Origin: Tetrastigma voinierianum
Taxonomy: Eukaryota; Streptophyta; Magnoliopsida; Vitales; Vitaceae
Direction: 5' to 3'
Assembly (NCBI GenBank): GCA_016808115.1
Contig: JAEQBH010002355.1
Span: 186,001 to 250,000, forward strand
DNA: 64,000 bases
Numbering within the stretch: position 1 is the stretch's first letter; each line of letters starts with the position of its first letter. The position numbers were made by a program, and so were the translations under genes. Of the stretch, positions 46,701 to 58,376 are shown one piece after another. The notes under the pieces were generated by a model. It was given only the letters and a program-made list of their open reading frames with translations, was not told where the DNA came from and did no database searches.

Positions 46701-47964
46701 ACACGCCACCGCAGCGGTGAGTGTTGAGTCCTCTTTATGATTTTTGTATAGTTACCGACTTTTATCAGCGCCTGCTAATTTTGCCAGGACTTGTAATTAG
46801 CCATGGTAAGCGGTGATATTTTGTATGTTTAGCTTTGGTATGCATGTACTAGCCATTTGGCTGTATCATATCAGTTCTTTTACTCTGCTCTGACTTTTGT
46901 ACACATATCATGTTTTGTGCCTTTTCCTATATGTATCTTTCTTTTTCAATTGAACAATTGAATTGCTACAGATGGACAATTGAGTAGCTTTTAGTTAGGA
47001 TTGAATCCTTTGTTTTATCACCTTTATGTTGACAAATTCCATGCTTGAAAACAGTTTTGGTCAATTACTGATTCGACATACTCGACTTGAAATTTCTCTC
47101 TTTATATAAATTCCCACTACTTTGCCTCCAGTTATTTCAATAGGCTAATAATTTGTTGCTTCCTTTAAGCTTTATAAATGAAGCCATAACATGTTGCAAC
47201 TTCAGATAAGTTTATGTTACCCTCATAAGGAGTGATATTGTCTTCAAAAAAAGAAAAAAAAAAAGAAAAAGAAAAGAAAAGAAAAAAAGAAAATAAAGTG
47301 AAACCAGAGGACCTGTAGCTTGGCTACAGTCTCTAAGTGTATGGCAAAAGCCTTTGAAACTGTTCTACCCTATACCTTGGTGGTTCAAGTCATCGATTTG
47401 AGTGTTCGTTGTGGTGGATGAGTGAGTCTAGCGATTTTGCTTGGTATATTACCCAAGTCATCTGGAGTAAGGGTGACTACTGGGTTAAATGACCGATGAT
47501 CCCTTTGACGATACCTAAACATAAATGATTTAAGTCATCGGTGAATCCAGATTACGAACTTTGAGTGAAGTCGAGATTTAAAAGCATTGCATCCTCTGGT
47601 GTAGTTAAATAAAGAAAAGAGTCGTAACTATCCTTATCTAGGTTGTTCAGACTTAAGGCCATGTCGGGTGCTAGGTTGGGGAGGGACAAATTTTGCAATT
47701 TATTGGCTTAATGCGGTTATATAAAAAACCATTAGCCTTGGTGGAAATTCAAGTTGAGAATCTGGATCCAAGATTGACCTAGAATTGTTCTTGTATGGTT
47801 AAAATTCTTTCATGTATCAGTTTAAATTTTGATGTCAATTTTTGAGTTTAAAACAATGTTTATATGTACATATACCTTTTTGACTCCATAACCTTTTGAA
47901 AATCACCGGCTATCTCCTTTTTGTTTTTGCATTGCTAAGGACTAACAGCGTTTAGTTAAGAGTG
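46701..47964 (+). other. E3 3' non-coding tail, A/G tract and polypurine site
   Basis: No coding trace is visible. 47246-47297 is an A-rich A/G tract. The tail ends TTGCTAAGGACTAACAGCG then TTAGTTAAGAGTG right before the 3' LTR. E1 has TTGCTAAGGGACTAATAATG at the same place, which supports a common family. Confidence 0.72.
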
Positions 47965-49466
47965 TGATTGAGTGCCCAATACATTGAACCTATTAGATAG
48001 GTTTTGAGCCAGCTTTTCTTTGCACTAATCAGGTCATTAATGCCAATTGAAGTGTTCAGTCTTCTTGGTATCCACCCATCTCCCTTTAAGTTATTTTGGC
48101 TGTTTTGCGGTTTGGCATGGCAGTTCAATGTTAGGATGTATGATGAATCACTTGAGTTTGAACTGATGTCGACCGCCCGACCCGGCCGAATCGTAAGCGA
48201 AAGGCAAGTGAAGAAATTGGTCACGATTGAAGGCGGGGATGAAATGCAGTGGAATCGGCAAAGGCTTTTGGAATTTTAAGCTGGGTTATGAGAATTTTAC
48301 AACTGAGATTCTGAAAATTTATGGCTTAGTAGCCTTCATAACCTGTGAAATCTCAGAATTTATTTAGACCAAACAGTTTAAGCTAGACCTTCATTCTTAG
48401 TGAAATTCATGGATTCGCTACTCACATAGAGATTTCTCTAAGCTAGCCGAGAATTTACAGTATAACTAACTAGCTCAACTTCATTTATTGAAATCCCTAT
48501 ATTTAAACTATGTGGTGATTTAAATACCTAATGAAATTCTTCCTCATAGTCTTTGCCTAAATCATGTTTTTGTATTTAATGCCATGACTTCAAATTTGGT
48601 GTATTACTCTATTGTCCTTTAACCCAGCCAAATTTGTAGGCTTTTTGAAATATTTTCATGTATTAATTAGCCCTATATAAACCCCTCTTTTCTAATAGAA
48701 TATAAATTTTGAAACAACGAATTTGGGGAGAGAAAATTTGTAAGTTTTCATTTTTCATAATAAGTCAATGTTGGGTTTACACCTCTCTCACCGCTGACAC
48801 CTCTGGGTGATGTTTCAGAGTGACCTCTTCTTGAGAACAATTGTGTGATGTATGTTGTCTCTTGTTCAGAATATGACGGTGCGTTATCTTTAAGTGACGA
48901 TAACGTGATCGCTGACCGTTGTCAAACCGTCTCGCGCGATCGACTGCCGAGCTCAATGAATGTCGCGATCCACTCGTTGATGTTGAGTTTCGTGGGTTCG
49001 ATAACGATTAAATCGTGTGATTGTGTCTCTGTGCCGGGTGGTGCATCCGATGCTATCAGTTCATTGAACGATCTTTGGATAATCTGGGTGTATGATGTGA
49101 GTTCAGGCAGTAAGGGTGCCTGTCCGATTCAGCAATATTCATAATCAGGTACATATACGAATGTTCATCTGTCGCATGGATATAAAGTTTCTTTAACACA
49201 GTTAGACCTAAATCTTCAAAGTTAACTTTTTACACTTCACTTCAGTTACAATCTCTCGGCTTTCAAACTACTTCCATTGTTTTTTTTGAAACACAAATCC
49301 AAGAAGTCAAATAAGCCTTACCTTGGTACTTGTGCAAATCATTTTTAGGATGAAAACCCGTCCCGTATTGACTGAACCATATCTTTGCGGTAAGCAACTC
49401 TAATGATGGTAAGAACAAGTGTATAAATTTTATTGATTACCTTCGACCCTCTTTGTGTACGAATCA
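47965..49466 (+). repeat. E3 3' LTR
   Basis: 1502 bp, TGATTGAGTGCCC to TACGAATCA. It aligns with the 5' LTR through 48790, then again from about 49195. The CpG-rich part 48870-49150 (CGTCTCGCGCGATCG and similar) has no counterpart in the 5' LTR. Confidence 0.88.
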
Positions 49467-49471
49467 TTACT

Positions 49472-51150
49472 ATAACAAAGAATAGAGTACCCTTCCATAG
49501 AGGATTGATGATTTTGTTGATCCAATTGAGAGGGCGGGTTTATTCAAGATAGATCTCTGAACCTATCAGTCACAGAGACCCAGGAAGCGAAACTCTCTAC
49601 AAACGGCTGTTAATTGACCATGAGTACAGTTAATGTACCTTTGGATTAACGAGTACCTCAATGGCATTCCATGGATCTCATTCATAGAATTATTCAACCC
49701 TTTCTAGATCGGTTAAATTAGTGGTCTTAGTTGACGACATCTTGATCTACTCAGTATGAGGGGAGGAGCATGAGGGTCATTTTAGGGACTATCCCGATTT
49801 ATACTAAATTGGTAGAGTGTGATTCCGGCTTATTGAGTGATATTCTTGGGCATGGTATCGGCTTGAGGTGTATTCGTGGACTCGGAGGAAGGTTAGGGCG
49901 GTTATAGGCGAGGAGAGATCGAGAGATTAAGTCTTTTGGGATCTGGGTTTCTCAGAGTGGCCGAGGAGCTAACCTAGAGGATTCGACAAGAGACTTTTAA
50001 TCAGTCTTTTCTTCACCTATGGCCGAGATTGACCCAGAAGGAGGTCAAGTTTGAGTAGAATGACTTGTGTGAGAGGGCATTCTTGGAATTAAAAAAGAGG
50101 CTTACTTTAGCTCCTATTTTGATAGTTCCAGAGAGGGGACAGAGGTATACAGTGTATTGTGATGCCTCGAAGGATGGACTTGGATGTGTTTTGATCTGAT
50201 CTAGGGGCGTCAGCTATAGTTCAGCGGTTAAGAACCATGAGGCAAAGTTCTACATGACATGGAGTTGGCCATTCTCTTGCCTTAAGAGCAGCACCACTAT
50301 CTATATAGTGGCGGTTTGAGTGTTTCGGACTGCAAGAGTTTGAAGTACATTTTTACCTGGCAGGGCCTCCAGTAGCAGAGAGCAGCGCGAGTGGATAAAT
50401 CTTATCTGGAGAGACCTGTTCACTAGTTTTCATCTAACTATAAAGAAAATATATGGTCAGTTAGTCTAATCAATGCGGAAGTCTGCTGGGAGTGTTGGCT
50501 TCAATTAATGACTGGGGTGGTGAATTATAGAGGTTGTGGGACAGGTTAAGTGCACTGAATCAGACTCGAGAGTACTAGAGTTTAATTAAGCTCATACTTC
50601 CTACCAAGCAGAGTGATCGAGTTCCAAGGACAAGACACAGAGATATTATCCATTAAGAATTTGGGCATGGTGAATGCAGATGGCCAGAAGACTTCTCCAC
50701 GATATTAGTCTTCGGGTATAAGGACGGTTGTGGTTCCCAAGTCAGCGGGTGAGAGAGGAGATCCTTAGGGAGTTTCCATTGTTTCCTATTTGCGGTGCAT
50801 TAGGTGGCACAAATACACCGCAGTCTTCATCCTCGTATTCTAGGCGGGATGAAGAAACACGTTGGAGATTTTGTCAGTGTCTCCACGTGTTAGCGGTAAA
50901 GGCTAATCACTATAGAGGCTGACGGGCTTACTCCGGCCCTTGAAGGTGGTGATGGAAGTGGGAGTACATCTGATGGATTTTGAGCTCACTTGCCCACGGA
51001 CGCCGAGGAATGGCGGTGTGGGTGTGGTGGACGACACTGAAGTCATCACATTTTTGGCGCGCTATGGATGACGCTTCACTGGAGAAATTCGGTAATCAAT
51101 AGGAGTGTTGGTGGAGCCTGTATCTTGAAAAACTCGCCAACCAGCTAGAA
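49472..51150 (+). pseudogene. G2: rest of reverse transcriptase, RNase H and integrase
   Basis: It continues the coding interrupted at 40010: ITKNRVP (about 49467-49495), RIDD near 49500, then a frame with ERAFLELKKRLTLAPILIVP and YTVYCDASKDGLGCVLI at about 50075-50195, the RNase H start with its first catalytic Asp in DAS. Integrase appears as VKANHYRG (50899-50922) followed by MDFELTCPRTPRN near 50970. The central reverse transcriptase with its YVDD-type motif is badly decayed. No LTR of G2 is identified on this side. Confidence 0.85.
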
Positions 51151-51229
51151 CTATCATGGCAGCGGCGCGTAAAGCGATTTATGGTCAAGATATAAAACTA
51201 TCTATAATATAATTGTTTTCCTCTTTGTT

Positions 51230-51472
51230 GTGTGTAATGAATTTTCAGCTAAAATTGGTTTTGGTCTAATATCTTTGCATGTGCACAATTCATCTACAGT
51301 AATAGTAGATTTTAAAGTCGGAAATAAATTCTATAGGGATTCGTTAGAAAGACTCAAAGATCCGACACACACTACTCAAGATCTTCACTATTTGAACCTC
51401 TATTTTCAGGATAGATTTAACTTTTTAAAAATAAATGAATATTTCAATAAAAGACTACAAACTACGAGTTAG
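51230..51472 (+). pseudogene. Unrecognised 80-codon frame
   Basis: An open frame of 80 codons with normal-looking amino-acid use: VDFKVGNKFYRDSLERLKD then YLNLYFQDRFNFLKINEYF. In-frame similarity seems to continue past the stop for about 100 bp (LESSLD, then SGIFQERGSVVLEC near 51590). It lies between G2 integrase and an LTR-prime fragment. I do not recognise it; a viral or transposon fragment is more likely than a cellular gene. Confidence 0.35.
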
Positions 51473-51529
51473 AGAGTTCACTAGACTAAATAACACTGGG
51501 AAAGAAATTAGTGTTTTGATTATCAATTT

Positions 51530-51990
51530 GCAAAGTTCCTCATGAAATTACAGTCATGGACATGAACTCTGGGATTTTCCAAGAGCGAGGTAGTGTAGTC
51601 TTGGAATGCCTCCATAACAATACACCTTTCACTCTTTAGATGACCATATTCCTAAACCAGGTCAATGGGTTTAAAGCTATGTGAGGTTGATACTCTTTAA
51701 GATCATTTGTTTTTCCTTCGGTACTTCTTAGCCATCTCTTAAGGCTTCAGAGCCACCTCCACTAGATGAGATCTGCAAGCCCTCTCCAACATAATTCTGC
51801 TACCTCGGCCATCAGTTCGGCTAAAATGCTCTCTTAATTGAATCTAACTATATGCAGGATAAAGTATTCAATTAGCTCTTGCTTTTCTAAAGTGTGTCGA
51901 TCGGTAGCAAATCTGTTACATAGAGAACACCTCTTCCTTTGTCACCTAGGAAGGAACCTTGAGTGGAGGTTAGAGATCTTCACTAGTGAT
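51530..51990 (-). mobile_element. LTR-prime copy, third fragment
   Basis: It aligns in direct orientation with 53000-53320: CCTTCGGTACTTC, TTAAGG-CT, GCAAGCC(C/T)TCTC and TAATT then follow in the same order in both. It marks a third LTR-prime copy 1.4 kb left of the second. Confidence 0.6.
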
Positions 51991-52532
51991 GTATCAAAGT
52001 GATCTTTAAAGTTCCAAGAGTTTACTGAAGCTCAATAAAATCATAAATATATATTAAAGATAAAATCTAGAGTATAAGATAAAAACAATGGGAAATAGAA
52101 GCAAATCAGATAAAGATAGAAGATTATAAAAATACATATAAAATGATTTATTAAATTAGATAATAAGAATATCATAGTCATCTTACAGATTAAAGAAATT
52201 TTTCTAAAGACAAAACATAGTGAACAAAAAGAGGAAAAGTAGAATGGTTATAAATTATAAAAGACTTAATGATAATACGTAAAATGATGGATATGATATA
52301 CTTACTAAAGAACAAGTTTACATTAGAAAATTAAGAATTGCAATATATTTGAAAATTTGACTATAACCTGATTTCATGGCAAGTTAAGATGCAATCTTCA
52401 CAGAGGTACTTAGATTAATCTTTTCATGTCCGTATATGGGATTTTGAATGGTTGTTATGCTATTTGTCTACAAATGCACCTTCATATTTTTGTCACTATC
52501 ATTTAAGATCACTTACTTACCAAAGACTAACT
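51991..52532 (-). other. Short internal remnant next to the LTR-prime PBS
   Basis: AT-rich DNA with no coding trace, lying downstream (on the - strand) of the PBS at 52533-52554. It would be the 5' leader or gag zone of an element reduced by deletion. Confidence 0.4.
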
Positions 52533-52554
52533 AAAGTCCCCACAACTGGCGCCA
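52533..52554 (-). other. Primer binding site, tRNA-Asp type
   Basis: On the - strand TGGCGCCAGTTGTGGGGACT lies six bases from the LTR end (TTACA at 52561). It matches the Athila/TAT PBS with one inserted A and one C-to-T change. Confidence 0.85.
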
Positions 52555-53337
52555 AAAACTTGTAAGGATACAGAATGATGTGGAGAAGAAAGATAATAAG
52601 GGAGTGAATGTGGTAAAACATCACCAAAACTGATTAAAATAAAGCAAGCGTATCAAAACTGAAATGAAAAGAAGAATAGCACTGGAATAAATGACTCTAG
52701 AGTCCAGGTGGAGGATCGTAAGCTCACTTATGATCAGAGGGTTCCTCTGACTGAATCACCAGGAACCCCGACATATGGGTCTTACTACGAAAACCAACAG
52801 GATGTGGAATAAAAATCAATTTCACTGAAATAAAACCGATTTAAAACTAATCCTAAAATCTACTAAACAAAGTCATAACTACTTTAAGTCTAAATGGTAA
52901 GAAGAGAAGACTCGAAAAAGGATTGGTGACAATTATCAACAATCAATTTGAATTTCCCTTGAAAGCAACATTTATGAGTTGAATGCTTTGAATTTGTCCT
53001 GGCTGAGCAATGCAAGAAGAGTAGCTTCGGACCCCTCCAATAATTATATTGATCTCTGGCTCTCACTTGAGATGAATCTCACATTCCTTCCAGATACATG
53101 GGTCCAACGCCACTTATAGATATAACTCCTCTTTTAAGAGTCAGTATTTTTTCTTTCTCCCGGTACTTCACACCCAATTCTTAGGACTGAAGAATTCTTA
53201 CCCCTATAGACAGGATTATGCAAGCCTTCTCTAATCTAATTGGTATCTTGTCCTTCAAATCTGATAAAATTTTCTATCTCCTTAATTAGATATTTTCTAA
53301 CACGGGATTAAGATCCTTTCATCGTGCATCTAGAAAT

Positions 53338-54752
53338 TGATTTGAAGTCAGGCATTAATCAACAAAATTTATACCGAATACTAAGACATGCAGAAAGATA
53401 GCTACTATAGTATACTAGTCTGGCGTGATCGTCTAGACAGATGGGTTTTCTTGTAAATGATTGATAAAGAGGCTTAAATTGGTGATTTGTTTAGATATTC
53501 GGGGTCAGGATAAAAAGAGTGGATTTTAGAGAGAAAATAAATAAAAATAAAAGAAAAATAAAATTAGATAAAATTAAAAGAAGAAATTCCTTAGCTCCTT
53601 AGGTCACTGGGAGTTTTTAGTTCCTTAGGCAAAAATGGAGGTGGGTTTTCTGAAGCCTTTCTCTTGTATCGGGGGAGGATAAATATGCAATTCCTAATTG
53701 GTTCTTGTTTAGCTATAATAAATTAACCCTTAAATAAATATTCTTTGGAAAATGGTAGTTTTTTCCTATTAATGGTCTCGGACAAGGAAGAATATCTTTT
53801 GACTCACCTTCCAATGGTCCATAAATGATAACCTACTAACATCAATGATCTAGCGAATAGAAAGATCTGAATGTGAGCCTCGAGCTAGTCAATTACTTCC
53901 GAATCCATTCACAGGACTCAAGGAATCGAACTCAGGATTTGAATGAAATAAAACATCACATGGATCAGTTTTCGAATGTGGACCAGAGGTGCAGATAAAT
54001 GATAATCTGTCAAAATGCTAATGGATTCAATAAGCATCCATTGAACCCTAAAGCTTATCATAATTTGATTATTCAAGGTAACTAAGGGATTAAAACCAGT
54101 ATTTTGAAAAAATCCATTAATGGTGGAAAATACTTCTTCTGTTGTAAACATGGAAAACTCCCACTTTTTCATCTGGTTACCTTCACTCTAGTTTTTACTC
54201 CAAAGAAACGATGGTTTAGTCAGCTCCTTTTGAGGTCAGAGCCATGGTAGTAAGAGAAAGCTGAGAGGAAAACTAAGCTTCCCAAATCTATTTGATCAAT
54301 GTCCAAAATCTCCTTGTCTTCGGTCTTTAACCTGGCTGTTGTTAGTTAATACAAATTACCAAAAAGTGCACAAGCGAATTATTTGCCACACGTAGAAGAG
54401 ACTAGGAAAAATCAAAATTAAAAAAGAAGATTTGTGAAAGAGTTCATAGGAAAATTTTGTGTGGTCAAATTCACGCAACCCTCGAATCAAGTAAGGCTTG
54501 TTATTGCATCTTTCTCTTAGTTCCCACTTGCCTTCTACTCCGGGCTCTGAATTGGCTACTGATTTCATGCTTTGAGCTCAATTCCCACCTTGAGATGAGT
54601 TAGCCTCCAGTGCACAACAGAAACTTGCCACAAACACTCAGATTAGTGAATCTTGAAAGAGTACACAGTTAATTGGCCAATTAAATAATTACTACACAAA
54701 GTTCAAGATAGAGTGTTAAAGGTATAAAGCAACACTTTTTGGGTAGTAATCA
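53338..54752 (-). repeat. E2 3' LTR
   Basis: 1415 bp, starting TGATTACTACCCAAAAAGTG on the - strand and ending GACTTCAAATCA. It shares the interior TATAAATTTTGTTGATTAATG with the E3 LTR ends. Confidence 0.83.
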
Positions 54753-56235
54753 CTCCCCCCAACCGACACATTGCTATTCCCTTGGCAATGAAGGAAGAAT
54801 GAAATAATCTCAAGCAAGATGATCTATATATCCACAAAACAAAAAATTTTTCAAAAGTAATGAGGGGATAAAACCCAACCTTCAACAAAAGTCATCAAAA
54901 TCCTGCCCACGACTACATTCAGTATGAGTATGTACTTAGTAAAATTCAAGCATCAAAAGTGAAATCAATTGAAACCACAACATGCAGTTTTGAACACAAC
55001 CTATGTTAACATTATTGATTTCAATTATAGTTCCGCTAAAACTATCCTCCCCCCAACCCAGCCTTTTTCACACCTGGTAGGACTTAACAAACCTGAATAG
55101 ATAGGAAACCACTTTATTTCACAACTTTTTTTTTTCATTAGAAAGGGCGCTTGTGGGCATCAAATCTACAATTGTCCATGTAACGGTCCACCGATGACTT
55201 CAACCAATCAATAGTTTAGGCATCAAGTCACAAGGATCTTTAACCACTAACTCTTCTCAGATTTCACCCCTGAATTTTTAATAAGTTTTGATACTGCACT
55301 ACAAATTAAACTCCACTTATTCACCCATGTAACGAGCAACAAAGTCGGTGACTCCCAACTAGTTGGGCTTTAAAGATTTTCGCTATATGCCCCTCAGACT
55401 GTGCTCGGGTTTCAAGGTAAGTGTCACAAATTTCTTTTTCTCTTTTTTTTGAGACTCATTGGTCTTTTTTAGATCCCCAACCTCCATTAAAAGGTGATCA
55501 ACAGATTTCAGGCTGGTGATTTCTGCAAGGTTTAGGAGGAAAAAGTTTTTCATCTTATATTCAAAACCTAATGCATAGTGAGCGATTATTCAAAGTGGGA
55601 AGAGGTAAGTTTGAAGACAAGTATAGTTTCACACTTCATCAACTTTATAAGCATAAAAAACTCCGAAAATCAAGAGAGCATTGCTGAAGATAGTTTCAAT
55701 TTCTCCCATTGGTGGTGGCCAGAATGCTGAAAGAAAAATTGGGAAAACTCATGAAAACATGTATCAAAACTATTCAAAACTATTTGAACTAAAAGCAAAT
55801 TTGGCGAGTCAGCAAATAAGCGCCTTCCTTTAACTATTTTTGACCTCTGCAGCTCTCCAAAAATTGAACAATTTTTAATCTGTCTCTCATCGGGTTTTGT
55901 CATTTTTAGGTAGGGGCTCCATGTTGTGTTCATCTGCTCACTTCAAGATTTGATCCAAATGAATTTAACTTTTAACAATCAACCTTCGTAATCTCAACCA
56001 CTGAACATATACTCTACAAGAATACAGACAAAACACCAAACAAAAATAGAAACAATCTACAAAGGATTAAGGTTAGTTGAAAGAAATAAAATAAAAAAGG
56101 ATATCAAGAAAACTAAAAGTAAAATGCTAAAAAAAAATGATAGGAGAAAAATCACCAGCTTGTGATGAGGATCACAAGTATCCACCAAAGATAGTCATTA
56201 GCAGTAAGGCACCATCCTCGACAACAACACTTATT
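54753..56235 (-). other. E2 internal remnant: PBS, non-coding tail, polypurine tract
   Basis: The polypurine tract GTTGGGGGGAG at 54753-54763 and the tail up to about 54920 match the E1 tail. 55020-55060 is a second run of C's (CCTCCCCCCAACC, purine-rich on the - strand). The 87-codon - strand frame at 55933-55670 shows no domain. Confidence 0.65.
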
Positions 56236-57706
56236 TGATTCACGCCCTCATAGAGGAGGTGACCTAAAAGTAAATTCTATAACCTAATATTTATTAGTAG
56301 CTTTTGAAGGGATAGCTACATGAAGTAGAGTGGTTCTAGGATCATCCATGAGATGGGTTTTCTCATGGAAATGACCGATAAAGGAGGCTTAAACCAAAGG
56401 ATTTCATTTTTCGATATTCGTCAGATAAAAAGAGGGATTTTAGAGAAAATAAAATAAAAATAAAGTAGGAAAGTAAAATCGTGGAGAAATGTAAAGAAGA
56501 AATTCTTGAGTTCCAGTCGGTCTGTGTTCCTTAGGCAAATGAGGGGTTTTCCTAGGTCTTTTCCTTGCATCGTGAAGGATAACATATCTCCCGAATCAGT
56601 TTTTCGTTTAGCTTATAATAATCAATTTTAAAGAATATTCCGAAAATGGTATTTACTCCTATTAATGGTCTTGGACAAAGGAAGAACATCTCCTGACTCG
56701 CTCCATATGTCCATAAAACAGATGTAATTAATAACATCACCGATCTAGCACAAGTGGCCTAATCGAGCCCTTATGAACTTACCAAATACCAACCGACGAA
56801 AGTGACTGGATTAAATTGAACTCCAGAATTGAAGGAAATAAAACATCACTACGGAATCGCCTTCCAATTTGATCATAAATGATGATCTTCGAACGAAGTG
56901 TCAATGGATCTAGCAATAAGCATCCATTGAACCCTAAAGCTATCATACCTGATCATTCAAGGTAACTAAGGATTGAAACTAATATTTTAGAAAACTCATT
57001 AATGGTGAAAATAGTTCTCTGGTTAAAAATGATGGAAAACCCTTACTCCTTTTCTATCCGTACTTTCACCTAGTTTTACCCAAGGAAACAAAGGAAGAAG
57101 CAAATTTATATTCTTTATGCTATTTCCCCTACTAGTGGTGGGAGAAAAATGAGGAGAAATATGGTGTACATCTCTCATGTAAGTTTTCCCAAATCTGACA
57201 CGGTAATGTCCAAAAATCTCTCTTTGTTTTAGCCTTTCAACCCATATATAGTTGTAATAATAAATTACCAAAAGTGCATACAATACTATTACATCTAGAG
57301 AGACTGAAAATCAAAAGTAGTGCAAGTCAAAGATTGCAGAGTCATTGAATATGGTGGTTGCGAAAATTCTCAAGCAACCTCAAGAAAATTGGCAAGGTTG
57401 CTACCAGATTTAGCAACCCTTTTCAAAATTGGCAAGTTATTATTAGTATCTTTCTTCTAGTCTCTGCTTATTCTCTTCTCACTCAAGCTCGACTGCACTG
57501 GTTTCTTCATGTTTTTTGAGCTGAATCTCACCCTTCTGAGGACATAAGATATAGCCTCCAAAAAATGTAAAATATCAAAATCCTGCTACAAACACCGATT
57601 AGCAACCTTGCTAGGTACTTAATGTGTCATTAGGCCAATTACTACACAAAAAGTGCCTAAAACATTAGAATCGTTGGGGCTATAAAACACTTTTGGGTAG
57701 TAATCA
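56236..57706 (-). repeat. E2 5' LTR
   Basis: 1471 bp, starting TGATTACTACCCAAAAGTG and ending GGGCGTGAATCA on the - strand. It aligns with 53338-54752 along almost its whole length (for example CATCCATTGAACCCTAAAGC in both). Confidence 0.83.
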
Positions 57707-58339
57707 CCCCTATCAACTAAATTGACATCACTCAAACTGGTTTATCTATTACTCATGAGTAAAATTAGTGATCATCATGAAATCTTAGAGTTCATTAGTC
57801 CCCAGAATATTAGTCTCCAACATACCTCATAACTCAAGTCATACCTCGTGAATCTCCCATCCCATGTCACTTAGGCCTCCCTGAAATCAACAGGAGCAAG
57901 ATACTTTCAATTTTTTGGGTACAAGTTACTAATATTAAGAACTGTTCATTATATGAACAAAGACAATTATATAAACCATAAAATTCAAACATTAAAATAA
58001 AACCAAATCAGAATTTGAATGTTCATATTAATCACACCCTAGAGGGGTAAGCTACACTATTCCATTATTGATCTCAATCATCACCAATCAAACAACATGT
58101 AAGAAAATGAAGAAAGAAATCAGATATATAGAGAAAACTAGATTCAGTTTCAATCTTTACTAAATAGTAATGAAATCTGAACTTTGAGGCCAAATTAATT
58201 TAAATTGAATATGTAAAACTACCCAAATCTTACTTTAAGATCTAATAAAATCAAAACCCTGGTTAAACAAGAAAAATGGGTTAGAGGTTGTTTTTTAGAG
58301 AGAGAAACCCTAATGAGAGGTTTTTTCGTTCTCCTCTCT

Positions 58340-58376
58340 TCTCTCTTTTCTAAAAAAAAAAATGTATATATAGTCC
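58340..58376 (-). promoter_or_regulatory. TATA box and leader of LTR-prime
   Basis: On the - strand ACTATATATACA lies at 58364-58375 and is followed within 60 bp by GAGAGAAGAGAGGAGAACG and then TAGGGTTTCTCTCTC, the usual layout of an LTR promoter and R region. Confidence 0.6.

Larger units (their letters stand above)
40011..49466 (+). mobile_element. E3: Athila-like element nested in G2
   Basis: A 9.5-kb Ty3/gypsy element. TTACT occurs immediately left (40006-40010) and right (49467-49471), the two LTRs are in direct orientation, a tRNA-Asp-type PBS follows the 5' LTR, and G2 reverse transcriptase is continuous across the outer edges. Internal order: gag trace, protease trace, a large deletion of pol, an env-like trace in GC-rich DNA, a 1.2-kb non-coding tail with an A/G tract, and the 3' LTR. 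All coding parts are broken. Confidence 0.92.
53338..57706 (-). mobile_element. E2: Athila-like element nested in LTR-prime
   Basis: Two LTRs in direct orientation (57706-56236 and 54752-53338 on the - strand) flank only 1.48 kb of internal DNA. The 5' LTR is followed by a PBS-like site (GTTGTCGAGGATGGTGCC, about 56206-56225) and the 3' LTR is preceded by GTTGGGGGGAG (54753-54763). No coding trace remains inside, so gag, pol and env-like parts are deleted. The target duplication is not exact: GAAAT left, and a similar TAAAT about 12 bases beyond the right LTR edge. Confidence 0.8.
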
